Shown: positions 18,070 through 27,560, counted from the stretch's first letter. The stretch is DNA of 64,000 nt from Mycobacterium sp. ELW1 (GCF_008329905.1 NZ_CP032155.1:4278001-4342000), one strand, 5' to 3'. Notes: generated from the sequence alone by a model not told the origin. Made by a program: numbers and translations.

Positions 18070-18591
18070 CTAGTGCAGCGCACCGCCTTCTGAATCCCAA
18101 CGCTCTTGCGCGGTGGCTCTTTGCGTGCGGGATTCCCTATCTCGCAGGCTGATCATGAGAAGTCCATCGACGGTCGAGTCGTCGTCCGGGGCCGCCGCGG
18201 CCATCATGGTGGCATGCGCGCGGTCCGGCGGGGTGTGGGGCGGGACCACCAGCAGAACGATCCGGTTACCGCCGAGTCCGAGAACTTCGACAGTGTTGGG
18301 CGGCTGGAGACGGTATCCGTCGAGGTGCACGGCGTGGTCGGCCGTCACGAATTTGGCGGGTGCGTTCGCCCAGTCGCTGAACTTGTACAGCACCCGGTCA
18401 ACGCGACCCAGTCGCACCGAGAGCACCGCGAGTAAATCGGGAAGCTCAGCAGTCAGGTCATCACTGTGCGGCCACCATGCCCCGTCGACGTATCCGCTGT
18501 GTGGCGCTTTGGGTTTCAGGCGTAAGCGCGGGGTGTATTCGGGCGGTGTCGGGTGTCGACCCGCATCGGTTCGGACCTGTTGCGACGTCAT
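18070..18591 (-). CDS. DUF5994 family protein
   Basis: 173 residues from the ATG at 18591 (MTSQQVRTDAG). The core RLRLKPKAPHSGYVDGAWWPHSDDL and the following YKFSDWANAPAKF and LVVPPHTPPDRA are typical of the actinobacterial DUF5994 family, whose function is unknown. A longer frame begins at 18696, but its first 35 residues are not family-like. It is convergent with mgtA. Confidence 0.75.
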   Translation of the reverse strand: MTSQQVRTDAGRHPTPPEYTPRLRLKPKAPHSGYVDGAWWPHSDDLTAELPDLLAVLSVRLGRVDRVLYKFSDWANAPAKFVTADHAVHLDGYRLQPPNTVEVLGLGGNRIVLLVVPPHTPPDRAHATMMAAAAPDDDSTVDGLLMISLRDRESRTQRATAQERWDSEGGALH

Positions 18592-18758
18592 GATGTCACT
18601 CCTGACGCAGGATCCCAGATTTCTCGCGGACCGCGATCTGGCTCTGCATCTCCAGTAAACGCCGTTCTTGGCCAGTTGGGCGAAGTCCTGACGCACCGTC
18701 GTCAGCGCGGCCGATCAGGAACGACGAGAGTCACGCGGGTTGGTATTCCCCGCGTCCG

Positions 18759-19016
18759 CTATTCAGCTCCGCGGAAATACGGTTCAACCGTGCCGCTGAG
18801 CTTGACGACCATCGGATTTCCGCGGCGATCCTTGGCGGTAGGGACTTCCACGCGCACCCAGCCCTCGGCCACGTCGTATTCGTGAACGTTGGTTTTCTCA
18901 GCGCCGTTGAAGCGAATACCCACATCACGCAGGAGGACCTCTTCGTCGTAGAAGGGGCTCCGCGGATCGATAGAGAGGTGATTCGGTGGAACGTCTGTGT
19001 TCTGATCCTCGGTCAT
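18759..19016 (-). CDS. DUF3297 family protein
   Basis: 85 residues. HLSIDPRSPFYDEEVL, then VGIRFNGAEKTNVHEYDVAEGW and GTVEPYFRG, is the highly conserved DUF3297 pattern (about 80-85 residues in many bacteria). The function is unknown; a small acidic cytosolic protein is predicted. It is the last backbone gene before the island, on the same strand as the tRNA and directly beyond the tRNA's probable terminator. Confidence 0.88.
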   Translation of the reverse strand: MTEDQNTDVPPNHLSIDPRSPFYDEEVLLRDVGIRFNGAEKTNVHEYDVAEGWVRVEVPTAKDRRGNPMVVKLSGTVEPYFRGAE

Positions 19017-19095
19017 GATGGCTTTCGTTCGAATGCGGCGTGCGGGTCGTTCTGATTCTCCAAGAACCTACGCGAACCTCGCGTGACCCGAAAAA

Positions 19096-19117
19096 CCCGA
19101 GACCAGATGGTCTCGGG
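19096..19117 (-). terminator. Hairpin, probably the original tRNA-Ala terminator
   Basis: CCCGAGACC-AGAT-GGTCTCGGG is a perfect 9-bp stem with a 4-base loop. It lies 10 bases beyond the truncated tRNA 3' copy at 19128. On the minus strand it would follow the tRNA if the island were absent, with an A/T-rich flank after the stem. The island now separates it from the intact tRNA by about 34 kb. Confidence 0.65.
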
Positions 19118-19127
19118 CTTGTCGAAA

Positions 19128-19170
19128 GTGGAGCTAAGGGGATTCGAACCCCTGACCCCCACACTGCCAG
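19128..19170. repeat. Attachment site: truncated 3' part of tRNA-Ala (outer end of element A)
   Basis: These 43 bases equal the 3' half of the intact tRNA-Ala gene at 53 kb, from the T-arm and acceptor back to the anticodon loop (ending CCAG). After that the sequence diverges from tRNA. Sixteen bases beyond the end of identity comes TGACCAGGCACGATAGGTC (19187-19205), which recurs at the same distance after the middle att copy. It marks the chromosome/element A junction. Confidence 0.85.
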
Positions 19171-19241
19171 AACCGGGCAGGTGCTATGACCAGGCACGAT
19201 AGGTCAGATTTTGGCGCGTAGCGGGCGTCGTTCGAGGAGCA

Positions 19242-19263
19242 ACTGTCGTCAGCGTTGTCGTCA
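19242..19263. repeat. Integrase arm-type repeats, left end of element A
   Basis: ACTGTCGTCA (19242-19251) and TTGTCGTCA (19255-19263) are directly repeated. The same words occur at 29365, 29528-29561 and 52939-52960, always within about 130 bases of an att core. They are likely integrase or excisionase arm-binding sites. Confidence 0.55.
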
Positions 19264-19332
19264 GTGCTCGGCGGCCATTGTCAGCTCGTGCAGCGATGAG
19301 ACTCGGCCGCGTTGCGCGTTTCGGCGGCCGCC

Positions 19333-19857
19333 TCACGTGACCTTGGTGATTTTCAGGGGCATGTTGAGAACGAGTGATTGGTTTCGTCCGCAGTTTCCGC
19401 TGGCGCCGGTGGTTTGGTCTTCTCCGAGCCACAGGTCAGAAATTGGCTGGGATGTGCCGTCTTGTTTGGCTGGATAGAACCTGTAGACCTGGAGTCCGGG
19501 GGCGGTGCTGCCGTCGGGGCACGGTATCCAGTCGGGCACCGAGTGTCGAACGAACCAGAAGTATCCGCCTTCGGTATAGACGTCTTCGGTCCACCCCAGC
19601 GAGCTGGTGACTTTGCCCGCGCAGGTAATGCCAGTGCTGCACGTCGAGCTCACCGTCCAGGTGCTTCGCACCGTCGGCTGGTCTTGATAGCGGCCGTTCA
19701 TCTGCGCCCATTCACCGTTTGAGACGACGGCGAATGTTCCGTTCATCGCGTATTGGTCATAGTCGGCGGCAGATGGCGGCGCCGTTGTCAGAACGGCACC
19801 GCCCGCGAGGAGGTATGTGGCACAGGCATTCATGAGCCGAGCTATGTTCCGCATCAA
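19333..19857 (-). CDS. Mycobacterial secreted protein at the end of the mce operon
   Basis: 174 residues with a signal peptide ending PPSAAD. The mature part starts YDQYAMNGTFAVVSNGEWAQMNG, has four or more Cys (TCSTGITCAG, IPCPDG, GNCG) and the phrases VRSTWTVSSTC and SLGWTEDVY. I recognise this as a small family of secreted mycobacterial proteins often found near mce or lipid genes, with no known function. It starts only two bases downstream of the mceF stop, so it is part of the same operon. It is the last gene before the att site. Confidence 0.7.
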   Translation of the reverse strand: MMRNIARLMNACATYLLAGGAVLTTAPPSAADYDQYAMNGTFAVVSNGEWAQMNGRYQDQPTVRSTWTVSSTCSTGITCAGKVTSSLGWTEDVYTEGGYFWFVRHSVPDWIPCPDGSTAPGLQVYRFYPAKQDGTSQPISDLWLGEDQTTGASGNCGRNQSLVLNMPLKITKVT

Positions 19858-19858
19858 G

Positions 19859-21430
19859 CTATCCCGTCGTCATGACAAGGTCGGTCCACGATTTGGGTGC
19901 TGTCGTGGCGACGAGATTGGATTGGGCGTACAGGTGCCCGTCGGGTGCCATGTAGGAACCGGTTTGGGGGTTGTATCGGGCAATGGCGACGGGCGCCTGC
20001 TGTACGGGCGGGTTGGTGTACGCGCTTGGCGCCACGGGGTGGGCTCCAGACGCCGGCGCAGGCTCTGCGGGTGGAGTTGGTGTAGGCGGGGTGATTCCGG
20101 GCGGCTGGGCGGCCGCGGGCGGCAATGGCGTGCCGTCGAGCGGCCCGAAGATCTTGTCGTCGTTAGTGACTCGGCTGTCGGGGGGAACGCCTTGCGCGAT
20201 GAGGCTCGGATCGACTGGGGCTGGCCCTAGTGCGTGTTGTCGGGTGGCCAGTGGCTCGAAGGGTTTGTCGCTGTCGCAGTCCTGTACGGTTGCGGCGCGT
20301 TTTCCGGGGTGCTCGATGCAGGGGTAGTTGCGGGCACCGCGGACGGCGATCGGTGAATCCTGCGGCAGTTTGCAGTAGAGCCCATCGGGTGTGTCGACCT
20401 CGGTGGTATCCGACGGTGAGCGCCACGCCGATCGGGGCAGGAAACCCACCGTGCACGCGGGTGGGTCGGCGATCGTGATGGAGAAGTCGCCCAGTGCATC
20501 TCCCGTCGGATTGTTGACCGGAGTCGACGACTGGATTGCGCCGATGTAGGGCGGAAGTAACACCAAGAGTTGTTCGACAGATTTGTTGTACGTCACGAGA
20601 ACTTGGCCGACCGTGGTGAGGTTGGCGAGCAGAACCGGCAGTGTGGGTTTGACTTGATTGAGCAGAGCCGAGACTTCGTCGGCGAACCCGGGGCCGGTGT
20701 GCAGCAGTGTCCGCACTTGCGGATCGCTCTGTCTGATCTGGCCGGTGATGCCGGCCAGATTGTGCGCCCAGGTCTTCAACGAGTCGGTGGTCGCTGCTTG
20801 CCCATCGAGGAGGGGGCCGCTGTTGTCGATAAGAGCGCGGGTGTGATCGGCGACGCCGTTAAGGTCGCCGGTGATCCGGGATGAGGAGTCCAGTAGCGAA
20901 CCGACGTCGTAGCCGGCGCCGTTGAACGCAGTGAACGATTCGTCGAGCAGCGAGTTCAGTTTGTCTTTCGGGATGGTCCCAACCAGCGCACTGAGCTGAT
21001 CCAGCATCGGGCCGACCCGTTGCGGAATTCTGCTCTGCCCCATGCCAATTACCGATCCGTCATGCAGATATGGCGGGGATTGCTCGACCGGTTGCAGGTC
21101 GACGTATTGTTCGCCGACGGCCGACACACTACGCACTTGGGCGATGAGATTCGCGGGGATCTTCTGAGTGGAGTCCAATGACAACGTCGCTTGGGCGTAT
21201 CTGGCGTCGACGGCTTTGACGTCGGTGACCTTGCCGATCTGAACGCCACGGTAGGTGACGTTGCCCAACGGGTACAGTCCGCCCGCGGCGGGAAGATCCA
21301 GCGTCACGGTGATGCGACCGATACCCAGAAACACCGGCGCCTGCAGGTAGTTGAACACCATCAGCCCCAGTCCGACCACCGAGGCGATCGTGAAGATGAC
21401 GAGTTGCGTCTTGATGAAACGGGTGAGCAT
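19859..21430 (-). CDS. Mce family protein, MceF-like
   Basis: 523 residues from the ATG at 21430 (MLTRFIKTQLVIFTIASVVGLG), with one N-terminal membrane anchor. The MCE domain has AAGGLYPLGNVTYRGVQIGKV. A helical needle-forming region follows, then a Pro-rich tail after about residue 430. The tail KSWTDLVMTTG is typical of MceF. Mce subunits form the hexameric tunnel that carries lipids from the outer membrane to the YrbE permease. The ATG overlaps the mceE stop by one base (TGATG). A longer frame upstream lacks family similarity. Confidence 0.88.
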   Translation of the reverse strand: MLTRFIKTQLVIFTIASVVGLGLMVFNYLQAPVFLGIGRITVTLDLPAAGGLYPLGNVTYRGVQIGKVTDVKAVDARYAQATLSLDSTQKIPANLIAQVRSVSAVGEQYVDLQPVEQSPPYLHDGSVIGMGQSRIPQRVGPMLDQLSALVGTIPKDKLNSLLDESFTAFNGAGYDVGSLLDSSSRITGDLNGVADHTRALIDNSGPLLDGQAATTDSLKTWAHNLAGITGQIRQSDPQVRTLLHTGPGFADEVSALLNQVKPTLPVLLANLTTVGQVLVTYNKSVEQLLVLLPPYIGAIQSSTPVNNPTGDALGDFSITIADPPACTVGFLPRSAWRSPSDTTEVDTPDGLYCKLPQDSPIAVRGARNYPCIEHPGKRAATVQDCDSDKPFEPLATRQHALGPAPVDPSLIAQGVPPDSRVTNDDKIFGPLDGTPLPPAAAQPPGITPPTPTPPAEPAPASGAHPVAPSAYTNPPVQQAPVAIARYNPQTGSYMAPDGHLYAQSNLVATTAPKSWTDLVMTTG

Positions 21431-22740
21431 CAGCGGCCTCCGGTTGCGGGGGTCGCGTCGGCGGGGCCGTAAGGTCCGGCGAAGACCGGTGGTGTTCCTG
21501 GTTGCGCCGGTTCGGCGGAGGCAACAGGCGGTGGTGGGCTGACCGGGAGTGCAACGCCGGGTGGAAGTGCATTGAGCCCGGGTGTCGGCGGGTTTCCCGG
21601 TACCGGGCCGAGCGGCCCACCCGGGGGCGGCGGAGCGATCGGTAGGCCCAGTGGGTCGTAGGTGTACTTCTGCCAATACGGTTCGCCGGGGGCAGGTACG
21701 AGCTGGGCTTTCTGATCTTCCCACCGGGTGCCCAGCAGTAATGAGCGTTTGAGCCGGGGCACGGTCAGGTCGATTTGGCCGAAGAAGTTCATGTAGTCAC
21801 CCCGAACACCGCGCTTGATGAGATCTTGTCCGAAGGGGAACACCGAGCCGAATACCAGGGCGTTGTCGAGGTCTGGCCCTACATCGGCGAGCGCTTGCAA
21901 GGTGGGTTGCAGGTTCTGCAGGTCTTTGACCAGGTTCGCCTGGGTGTCGTTGACCAATCCGGTTGCGGTGGTGCTGAAGGTGCGCAGTTTGTCCAGTGCC
22001 GTGGTGAGGCGGGGACGTTCGCGGATCAGCACGTCCAGTGCCGGCGGGATCTTGTTCAGCGCGGCGGTGATGAGGTCGCGTTGTTCGGCGAAGGTCCCCG
22101 CCAGTCGGTTGAGAGCTTGGATGGAGGCAATGATGTTGTCGCGCTGGCGATCCAGTGTGTCGACGAACGTGTTCAGGCGGGTCAGCAGATCCCGGATGTC
22201 GCCTTCGTGGCCGGATAGGGCGGCTGCGAAGTTGTGGATGACGTCGCCGATTTGGCCCAGTCCCCCGCCGTTGACGACGGCGGCTAGCGACGCCAGGGTC
22301 TGTTCGGTCGACGGGTAGGTCGAGGTTTTGTCGAGTTGAACGATCGCTCCGGGATTGAGCCTTCCGGTGGGCGGTTGGCCGAGCGGGGGGTCGAGCGCGA
22401 TGTGCATCGAGCCGAGCAGGCTGGTTTGGCCGATGCTGGCTTCGGCGTTGGCCGGAACGACAACGTCCGGCTTCACCGACACTTCGACGTCGATCTGCCA
22501 GTTGGAGAAGGTCATCTGTCGGACGCTGCCGACGACGACGTCATCGATCATCACCGGCGAATTCGGTTCCAGAGTACCGACATTGGCGAATTGAATGTGG
22601 TAGACGCTGGCGTCGGGGCTTCGTCCGACGGCACCGGGCAATGGTAGGGAATTGAGGCCGTTGAATCCGCAGCCGGACAGCGTCACTACTGCACAGCTGG
22701 CGATGGCCGCCAGCGTGCGGCTGCGTCGGCGAGTGGTCAT
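21430..22740 (-). CDS. Mce family lipoprotein, MceE (LprK)-like
   Basis: 436 residues. The lipobox LSGC gives a lipidated Cys24, the feature that separates MceE from the other subunits. The MCE domain contains FANVGTLEPNSPVMIDDVVVGSV. A long helical region (about 150-330) and a Pro-rich tail follow. It is the lipid-anchored member of the Mce lipid-import tunnel. It overlaps mceD by four bases (22737-22740), showing translational coupling. Confidence 0.9.
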   Translation of the reverse strand: MTTRRRSRTLAAIASCAVVTLSGCGFNGLNSLPLPGAVGRSPDASVYHIQFANVGTLEPNSPVMIDDVVVGSVRQMTFSNWQIDVEVSVKPDVVVPANAEASIGQTSLLGSMHIALDPPLGQPPTGRLNPGAIVQLDKTSTYPSTEQTLASLAAVVNGGGLGQIGDVIHNFAAALSGHEGDIRDLLTRLNTFVDTLDRQRDNIIASIQALNRLAGTFAEQRDLITAALNKIPPALDVLIRERPRLTTALDKLRTFSTTATGLVNDTQANLVKDLQNLQPTLQALADVGPDLDNALVFGSVFPFGQDLIKRGVRGDYMNFFGQIDLTVPRLKRSLLLGTRWEDQKAQLVPAPGEPYWQKYTYDPLGLPIAPPPPGGPLGPVPGNPPTPGLNALPPGVALPVSPPPPVASAEPAQPGTPPVFAGPYGPADATPATGGR

Positions 22741-24167
22741 GAGGGCGGTACCTCCGCCGCCGATGCCGGTGCAGGGGTCGCCTCAGCGGGCAGCAGTAGG
22801 TCGTTGAGGCTTCGCGACTGCGGAACCGGGGCCCCCGGATACAGCGCTGGAGAGGGGTCGGCGGGCAGGCGATCCGGCGCCGAGGGCCCTGGGGCGACTG
22901 CTGGTGGCGCACCGTGTCCGGGTGGGGGCGCTTGGTCGCCATTGAGGCCGGTATAGGCCGAGATCGCAGGTGGCACATCGGCGGCGCCAGGTTTGGGTCC
23001 GCTCCCGCCGGGGGCGAGGTTGGGCTCGGAGTAGATGAGGTTTTCCGGGCTCGGCGATTTCATCAGGTAGGAGCTGAACGGAAACGGCAGATAGTTGAAC
23101 CCGACGGTGTTGAGTGCCGGACCGAGGTATTGGCTGCACAGTTTCGCGGTCTCACCCGCGGTGACGTCGGCGACGGCTTCGATCGCCTGACAGAGGAAGG
23201 CTCCCGGATTGGAGAAGTTGTTCAACACGAAGGAGCCGATATTGCTGTGGGTGTCCGGGTTGTAGATGTTGTAGCCGTTGGCGATGGCATTGGGCGTGAC
23301 ATGCAAGATGTTCTCGAGATCGCGTTTGTGGTCGACCAGCGTCTGGGTGACGTTGGTCAGCCTTTGCAGCTGTTCCGCTGTCTGATCGCGGCTGCCTTTG
23401 ACGAATCGTTGCACGTCGCCAACGGCGGCGTTCAGATCTTTCAGGGTGGAGTTGAGGTCGGTGCGGTCGTTGACCACGCTGGTCAGTGTCGCGAAGTGGC
23501 CTTGGAATTCGACGATCTGCTGGTTGCTGTCGCGCAGCGCGGTCACGAACGTCTGGAGGTTTTTCAGGATATCGACGATGTTGCCGCTGCCGTCGGCCAG
23601 GATGCGGCCCAGCCCGGACAGTTCGGCCAGCGTCTGGCGCAGCTTGGCGCCGTTGCCGTCCATCGCGTTGGCCGCGGTGTCGATGAAACGGGATACCGAT
23701 GTTTCCGAGACCCCGCTGTGCGGTCCTAAATCTGTTGCCAGGCGGGCTAGTTGGGTTTTGACTTCGTCCCATTCCACGGGCACCGCGGTCCGCTCGACCG
23801 GGATCACCGCGCCGTCGGTCATGGTGGGACCGGACTTGGCGTAGGCCGGGGCGAGTTGCACGTAACGAGCCGAGATCAGGCTTTGCGCGACGATGACGGC
23901 CTTGGCGTCGGCAGGAACTTTCATCCGGTGCTCGACGTGCAGGGTCATTTTGGCGTTGGCGCCGGCCGGTTCGATCGCAGCGATGGTCCCCACTTTGACC
24001 CCCGAGATGCGTACCTCGTCGCCCGGGTAGATCCCGGTGGCACTGGTGAAATAGGCGGTGATCACCTTCGGCGCGAAGTACGCGTTGCGGATCAGCACGG
24101 CGGCACCGGCCAGCAGCAGGGCGACCAACACCACCACGGCCGCCAGCCGTATCCTCTTGGCGTTCAT
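22737..24167 (-). CDS. Mce family protein, MceD-like
   Basis: 476 residues. The N-terminal anchor RLAAVVVLVALLLAGAAVLI is followed by the MCE domain (TSATGIYPGDEVRISGVKVG), the helical region with SVSRFIDTAANAMDGNGAKL, and FNYLPFPFSSYLMKSPSPENLIYSEP near 370, the signature of MceD. The tail is Pro-rich. It overlaps mceC and mceE by four bases each. It is part of the mceA-F operon carried by element A. Confidence 0.9.
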   Translation of the reverse strand: MNAKRIRLAAVVVLVALLLAGAAVLIRNAYFAPKVITAYFTSATGIYPGDEVRISGVKVGTIAAIEPAGANAKMTLHVEHRMKVPADAKAVIVAQSLISARYVQLAPAYAKSGPTMTDGAVIPVERTAVPVEWDEVKTQLARLATDLGPHSGVSETSVSRFIDTAANAMDGNGAKLRQTLAELSGLGRILADGSGNIVDILKNLQTFVTALRDSNQQIVEFQGHFATLTSVVNDRTDLNSTLKDLNAAVGDVQRFVKGSRDQTAEQLQRLTNVTQTLVDHKRDLENILHVTPNAIANGYNIYNPDTHSNIGSFVLNNFSNPGAFLCQAIEAVADVTAGETAKLCSQYLGPALNTVGFNYLPFPFSSYLMKSPSPENLIYSEPNLAPGGSGPKPGAADVPPAISAYTGLNGDQAPPPGHGAPPAVAPGPSAPDRLPADPSPALYPGAPVPQSRSLNDLLLPAEATPAPASAAEVPPS

Positions 24168-25249
24168 CGGGAACCACCCGGGATGCCGTTGTAGGGCAGC
24201 GGCAGCTCCGCCCGCGGCCCGGCGTTGTCCGGCGGTTGCCCGTTGTTGACACCGCGCCTGAATCCGAGCGCGTAGTCAAGGAACGGCTGGATAACCTGCG
24301 CCGGTATGAGATTGGGAACGTAGGACTGGTAGAAGTATCCGCTGGCCACGGCTTCACCCTGAGTCATTTCGTATTTGGCCAGACCGGGAAGGGCTTTGGC
24401 GATGTTGTCGCGGTTCTTCTCGAGCATCGCGGTCACAGAGTTCAGTTTCTGCAATGTGGGTGCCAGCTCTTCCTCATTGTCGGCAACCAGGCCCGACAGT
24501 TCGCGCGACAACACCGAAATACTTGCCAGCAAGCTGACGATCGCCTCGCGCCGCTCGTTGAGCACGGCGACCAGGTCATTGGCGTCCAGGATGAGGGTGT
24601 TGAGCTGCTGGCTGCGCTCGGACAGGGTGCCGGTGACCGACGCCGCGCTCTTGAGTAGCCCACGCAGACTGTCGTTGCGGGCGTTCAAGGACCGCGAGAC
24701 CCTGGTGAGCCCCTCGAAGGTCGGCCCCAGCTGGGGCGTGATCTGCTCAATGGTGTCCGACAACGCATCTAACGATGCGTTGATGTTCTGGGTGTCGGTG
24801 CCCGCGGTGTTCGTGGTGAGGTCGGTGACGGCTTCGGTCAGCGAATACGGCGACGAGGTCCGCGATAGCGGTATGACCGCGCCGCGACGTAGCAGGCCGT
24901 TGCCTGCGGATTCCAGCGTGAGGATGCGCTGCCCCAGCAGGGTGCCGGTCCTGATGTGCGCGGCCGTGTCGTTGCCGAGCGTGATCGCACTGTCGACGCT
25001 GAAGGTGATGAGCGCCTTACCTTCGTCGTCGAGCGAAACATCGTCCACCTGACCGACTTTCATTCCTGCCAGCCGGACGTCGTTGCCGGTGGTCAGTCCA
25101 CCGGCTTCGGCGAAGACTGCCTGGAATCGCAAGGAGGTGGCCCACGCGGTGAGCCGTTCGGGTTGCAGGCCGACGGTGATGACGAGAATGATCAGGACGG
25201 CGCCGATGAATCCGGTTCGCACGAGGCGTGATTGGCGGTATTTCAGCAT
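24164..25249 (-). CDS. Mce family protein, MceC-like
   Basis: 361 residues from the ATG at 25249 (MLKYRQSRLVRTGFIGAVL), whose A is also the last base of the mceB stop (TAATG). One membrane anchor is present, then the MCE domain with AEAGGLTTGNDVRLAGMKVGQV. Coiled helices with RREAIVSLLASISVLS follow, and a short tail. A longer upstream frame reads out of mceB and is not used. It is a subunit of the lipid-transport tunnel. Confidence 0.9.
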   Translation of the reverse strand: MLKYRQSRLVRTGFIGAVLIILVITVGLQPERLTAWATSLRFQAVFAEAGGLTTGNDVRLAGMKVGQVDDVSLDDEGKALITFSVDSAITLGNDTAAHIRTGTLLGQRILTLESAGNGLLRRGAVIPLSRTSSPYSLTEAVTDLTTNTAGTDTQNINASLDALSDTIEQITPQLGPTFEGLTRVSRSLNARNDSLRGLLKSAASVTGTLSERSQQLNTLILDANDLVAVLNERREAIVSLLASISVLSRELSGLVADNEEELAPTLQKLNSVTAMLEKNRDNIAKALPGLAKYEMTQGEAVASGYFYQSYVPNLIPAQVIQPFLDYALGFRRGVNNGQPPDNAGPRAELPLPYNGIPGGSR

Positions 25250-26271
25250 TACTCGGCGCACCTGCCGTTGTCTTGTTTGATGAACGGGAAGACGGCGGTC
25301 CGGTTTTGCAGATCGGTGACGCGGACGGTGAGTTCGCAGATGTAGTAGTTGATCCAACTTCCGTAGGCGCCCAGCCGGACGAGTTTGCGGTAGTTGTCCG
25401 GGGCGGATTGCAGTGCCCCGTCGAGCAGGCCTTTGTCCTTGTCGAGGAGGGGCGCCAAGCGGCTCAGCTGATCGATGGTGCCGGCCAGCGGCGCACGGGC
25501 CTGTCCGAGCAGATCGGCGATCGATGTTGTGCCGCTGTCGAGGGCGTCGATGGCCTCGCCGATGGGGTCACGGTGGGCGGCCAATTCGGAGACCAACCGC
25601 TGGAAACGGTCGATGGCATCGGCGAACTGACTTCCGCTGGTGGCGAGCGTGCCGATCACGGCGTTGAGGTTGTCGATCAGCGCTTCGATGATCTGGTTGT
25701 TGTCGGCCAGCCCGTTGGAAAACGATGCCGTCTTGGTCAGCAACGAGTCCACAGTGCCGCCCTGGCCTTGAAAGATCTGCAGCAGAGCGTTGGTCAATGC
25801 GTTGACATCTTGAGGATTCAGGCCCTGGATGACCGGTTTGAGACCGCCCAATAGCTGATCGAGGTCCAGCGCCGGTGCAGTTCGATCGGCGGGGATCTGT
25901 GAGCCGGCCGGCATGACTCTGGCTGAGCCTGGTCCGTCGATGAGTTCCAGGAACCGGTCGCCCACCAGGTTGAGGTAGCGCACCGCGGCGCGGGTGCCGC
26001 TGCTCAGCACGACGGTGCGGTCAGCGTCGAACGCGACCGTCACGGTGTGATCTGGCCGCATCGAGATATCGGCGACGGTGCCGACACGTAGACCCCCGGC
26101 TCGCACTGAATCACCTGTTTTCAGTCCCGATACGTCGACGAACACTGCGGAGTAGGCGTTGGTCGCACCGGTGCGGTACTGCCCGAAGATCATGAACAGA
26201 AACGCGGTCAGCACAACCATGACGACGCCGAAGGCACCGAATTTCAGGATGTGTCCCCGTGTGCCGCTCAC
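25249..26271 (-). CDS. Mce family protein, MceB-like
   Basis: 340 residues from a GTG at 26271 (MSGTRGHILKFGAFGVVMVV) that overlaps the mceA stop as GTGA. The anchor helix is followed by the MCE domain with FVDVSGLKTGDSVRAGGLRVGTV. The conserved late motif GAYGSWINYYICEL with two Cys in the C-terminal part is typical of MceB. Short C-terminus, no Pro-rich tail. The start was chosen by the overlap and the position of the membrane helix. Confidence 0.9.
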   Translation of the reverse strand: MSGTRGHILKFGAFGVVMVVLTAFLFMIFGQYRTGATNAYSAVFVDVSGLKTGDSVRAGGLRVGTVADISMRPDHTVTVAFDADRTVVLSSGTRAAVRYLNLVGDRFLELIDGPGSARVMPAGSQIPADRTAPALDLDQLLGGLKPVIQGLNPQDVNALTNALLQIFQGQGGTVDSLLTKTASFSNGLADNNQIIEALIDNLNAVIGTLATSGSQFADAIDRFQRLVSELAAHRDPIGEAIDALDSGTTSIADLLGQARAPLAGTIDQLSRLAPLLDKDKGLLDGALQSAPDNYRKLVRLGAYGSWINYYICELTVRVTDLQNRTAVFPFIKQDNGRCAE

Positions 26272-27452
26272 CCTGGTTCTCCGATCTGGGCGGTGTTGCG
26301 GGCCGGTCCGGGCAGGGGCCCGAAGAGCAATTGCTTGAGCCCATCGGAGTTGAGCAAGATGCCCTGATTGCCGTACTGGGCCTGGTTGGTTCCCACATCG
26401 GTGACGACGAACGGTGGCCCGGTGTCGAATGGCACTCTCGGTAGCGAGGTGCACTGCGGGCCGCCGGTTGCGGCGACCTTTGGCAGATTCATCGGATAGC
26501 GGTACCGTTCGCGGCCCAGCAGGAATCCGATGGAGTCGGTGATGCCCGGCTTCTCCAACGGTGGACCCGAGGCGATCACGGCCAGCGCGCCGATCCCGCA
26601 GTTCAGGCCTTGGTGATACTGGTTGGTCAAATCAGTGGTGGGCACCAACACTCGGAACACGTCGCTGATGCCCGCGCGGTTCGATCCGAGGACGTCGTTG
26701 CCGACGTCGGCAAGCCCAATTGTGCTGACCAGGAACGCATCCAGACTGTTCTGTTCCTCGGTGATCGTCTGGCTGATGTGTGTCGCGTCATCGAGCGTGG
26801 TGACGAGATCGTGGCTGGCATCGGCGTAGGCGTTGAGCACCTCCGGTGCCGTGTCGGTGTCGTGGGCGAGGTTGGGCAGGCTGCGTTCGAGTTTGGCCAG
26901 CAGTGCGTCGAAGTCGCTCAGGGTGCGCCCGAGTTGCGGACCGCGGCCGTTGAACGCCGAGGAGATCGCGCCCAGTGTCTCGTTGAGCTTCTCCGGCTGT
27001 ATCGCCGACAGCACCGAGGAGAGCTGCTGGAAAATGGTGTTGAACTCGACCGTCACATGGTCTGCGGTCAGTACCTGCCCGGGCTGGAGTTTGTGCATCG
27101 ATGGGTTCGGCGGCGCAACAAGGTCAATCGATTTCGCGCCGAAGAGCGTGGAGGACGCGATGTCGACCATAACGTTGTCGGGAATCTGCCTCAGCTGCGC
27201 CGGATCCATGGCCAGCAGGATGGCGGCCTGACCGTCGGGGCGGCCGTCGATCGACACGACAGTGCCCACTGGGACTCCGACCAGCTTGACCTTCGCGTCG
27301 GGATTCATCACCAGACCGGCCCGCTGCGACAGCACCGTCAGTGGCACCGTGTCGGCGAAACTGCCTCGGAACATCCCCGCTGCCACGATCACAATGCCCA
27401 CGACGGCCACAACCATCGCCAGACCAGCCAACGGGCGCGCATACGACCTCAT
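26268..27452 (-). CDS. Mce family protein, MceA-like
   Basis: 394 residues. The anchor LAMVVAVVGIVIVAAGMF is followed by the MCE domain with SQRAGLVMNPDAKVKLVGVPVGTV, typical of MceA. The helical region contains VTVEFNTIFQQLSSVLSAIQPEKLN, and NCGIGALAV lies near 280. It is the first Mce gene of the operon. The YrbEA/YrbEB permease genes that normally precede mceA are not there; an EBP-like gene lies 109 bases upstream instead. The complex must therefore borrow a permease from another mce locus, or be non-functional. Confidence 0.9.
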   Translation of the reverse strand: MRSYARPLAGLAMVVAVVGIVIVAAGMFRGSFADTVPLTVLSQRAGLVMNPDAKVKLVGVPVGTVVSIDGRPDGQAAILLAMDPAQLRQIPDNVMVDIASSTLFGAKSIDLVAPPNPSMHKLQPGQVLTADHVTVEFNTIFQQLSSVLSAIQPEKLNETLGAISSAFNGRGPQLGRTLSDFDALLAKLERSLPNLAHDTDTAPEVLNAYADASHDLVTTLDDATHISQTITEEQNSLDAFLVSTIGLADVGNDVLGSNRAGISDVFRVLVPTTDLTNQYHQGLNCGIGALAVIASGPPLEKPGITDSIGFLLGRERYRYPMNLPKVAATGGPQCTSLPRVPFDTGPPFVVTDVGTNQAQYGNQGILLNSDGLKQLLFGPLPGPARNTAQIGEPG

Positions 27453-27560
27453 CGACTACCTGAAACCAATACGCTCGAAGTCTTCACTCCACCGACTACT
27501 TCTGCGCTACAGGGCATTTCACTGGATCGCTTCCAACTGAGACACGACGAATCCAACGGT

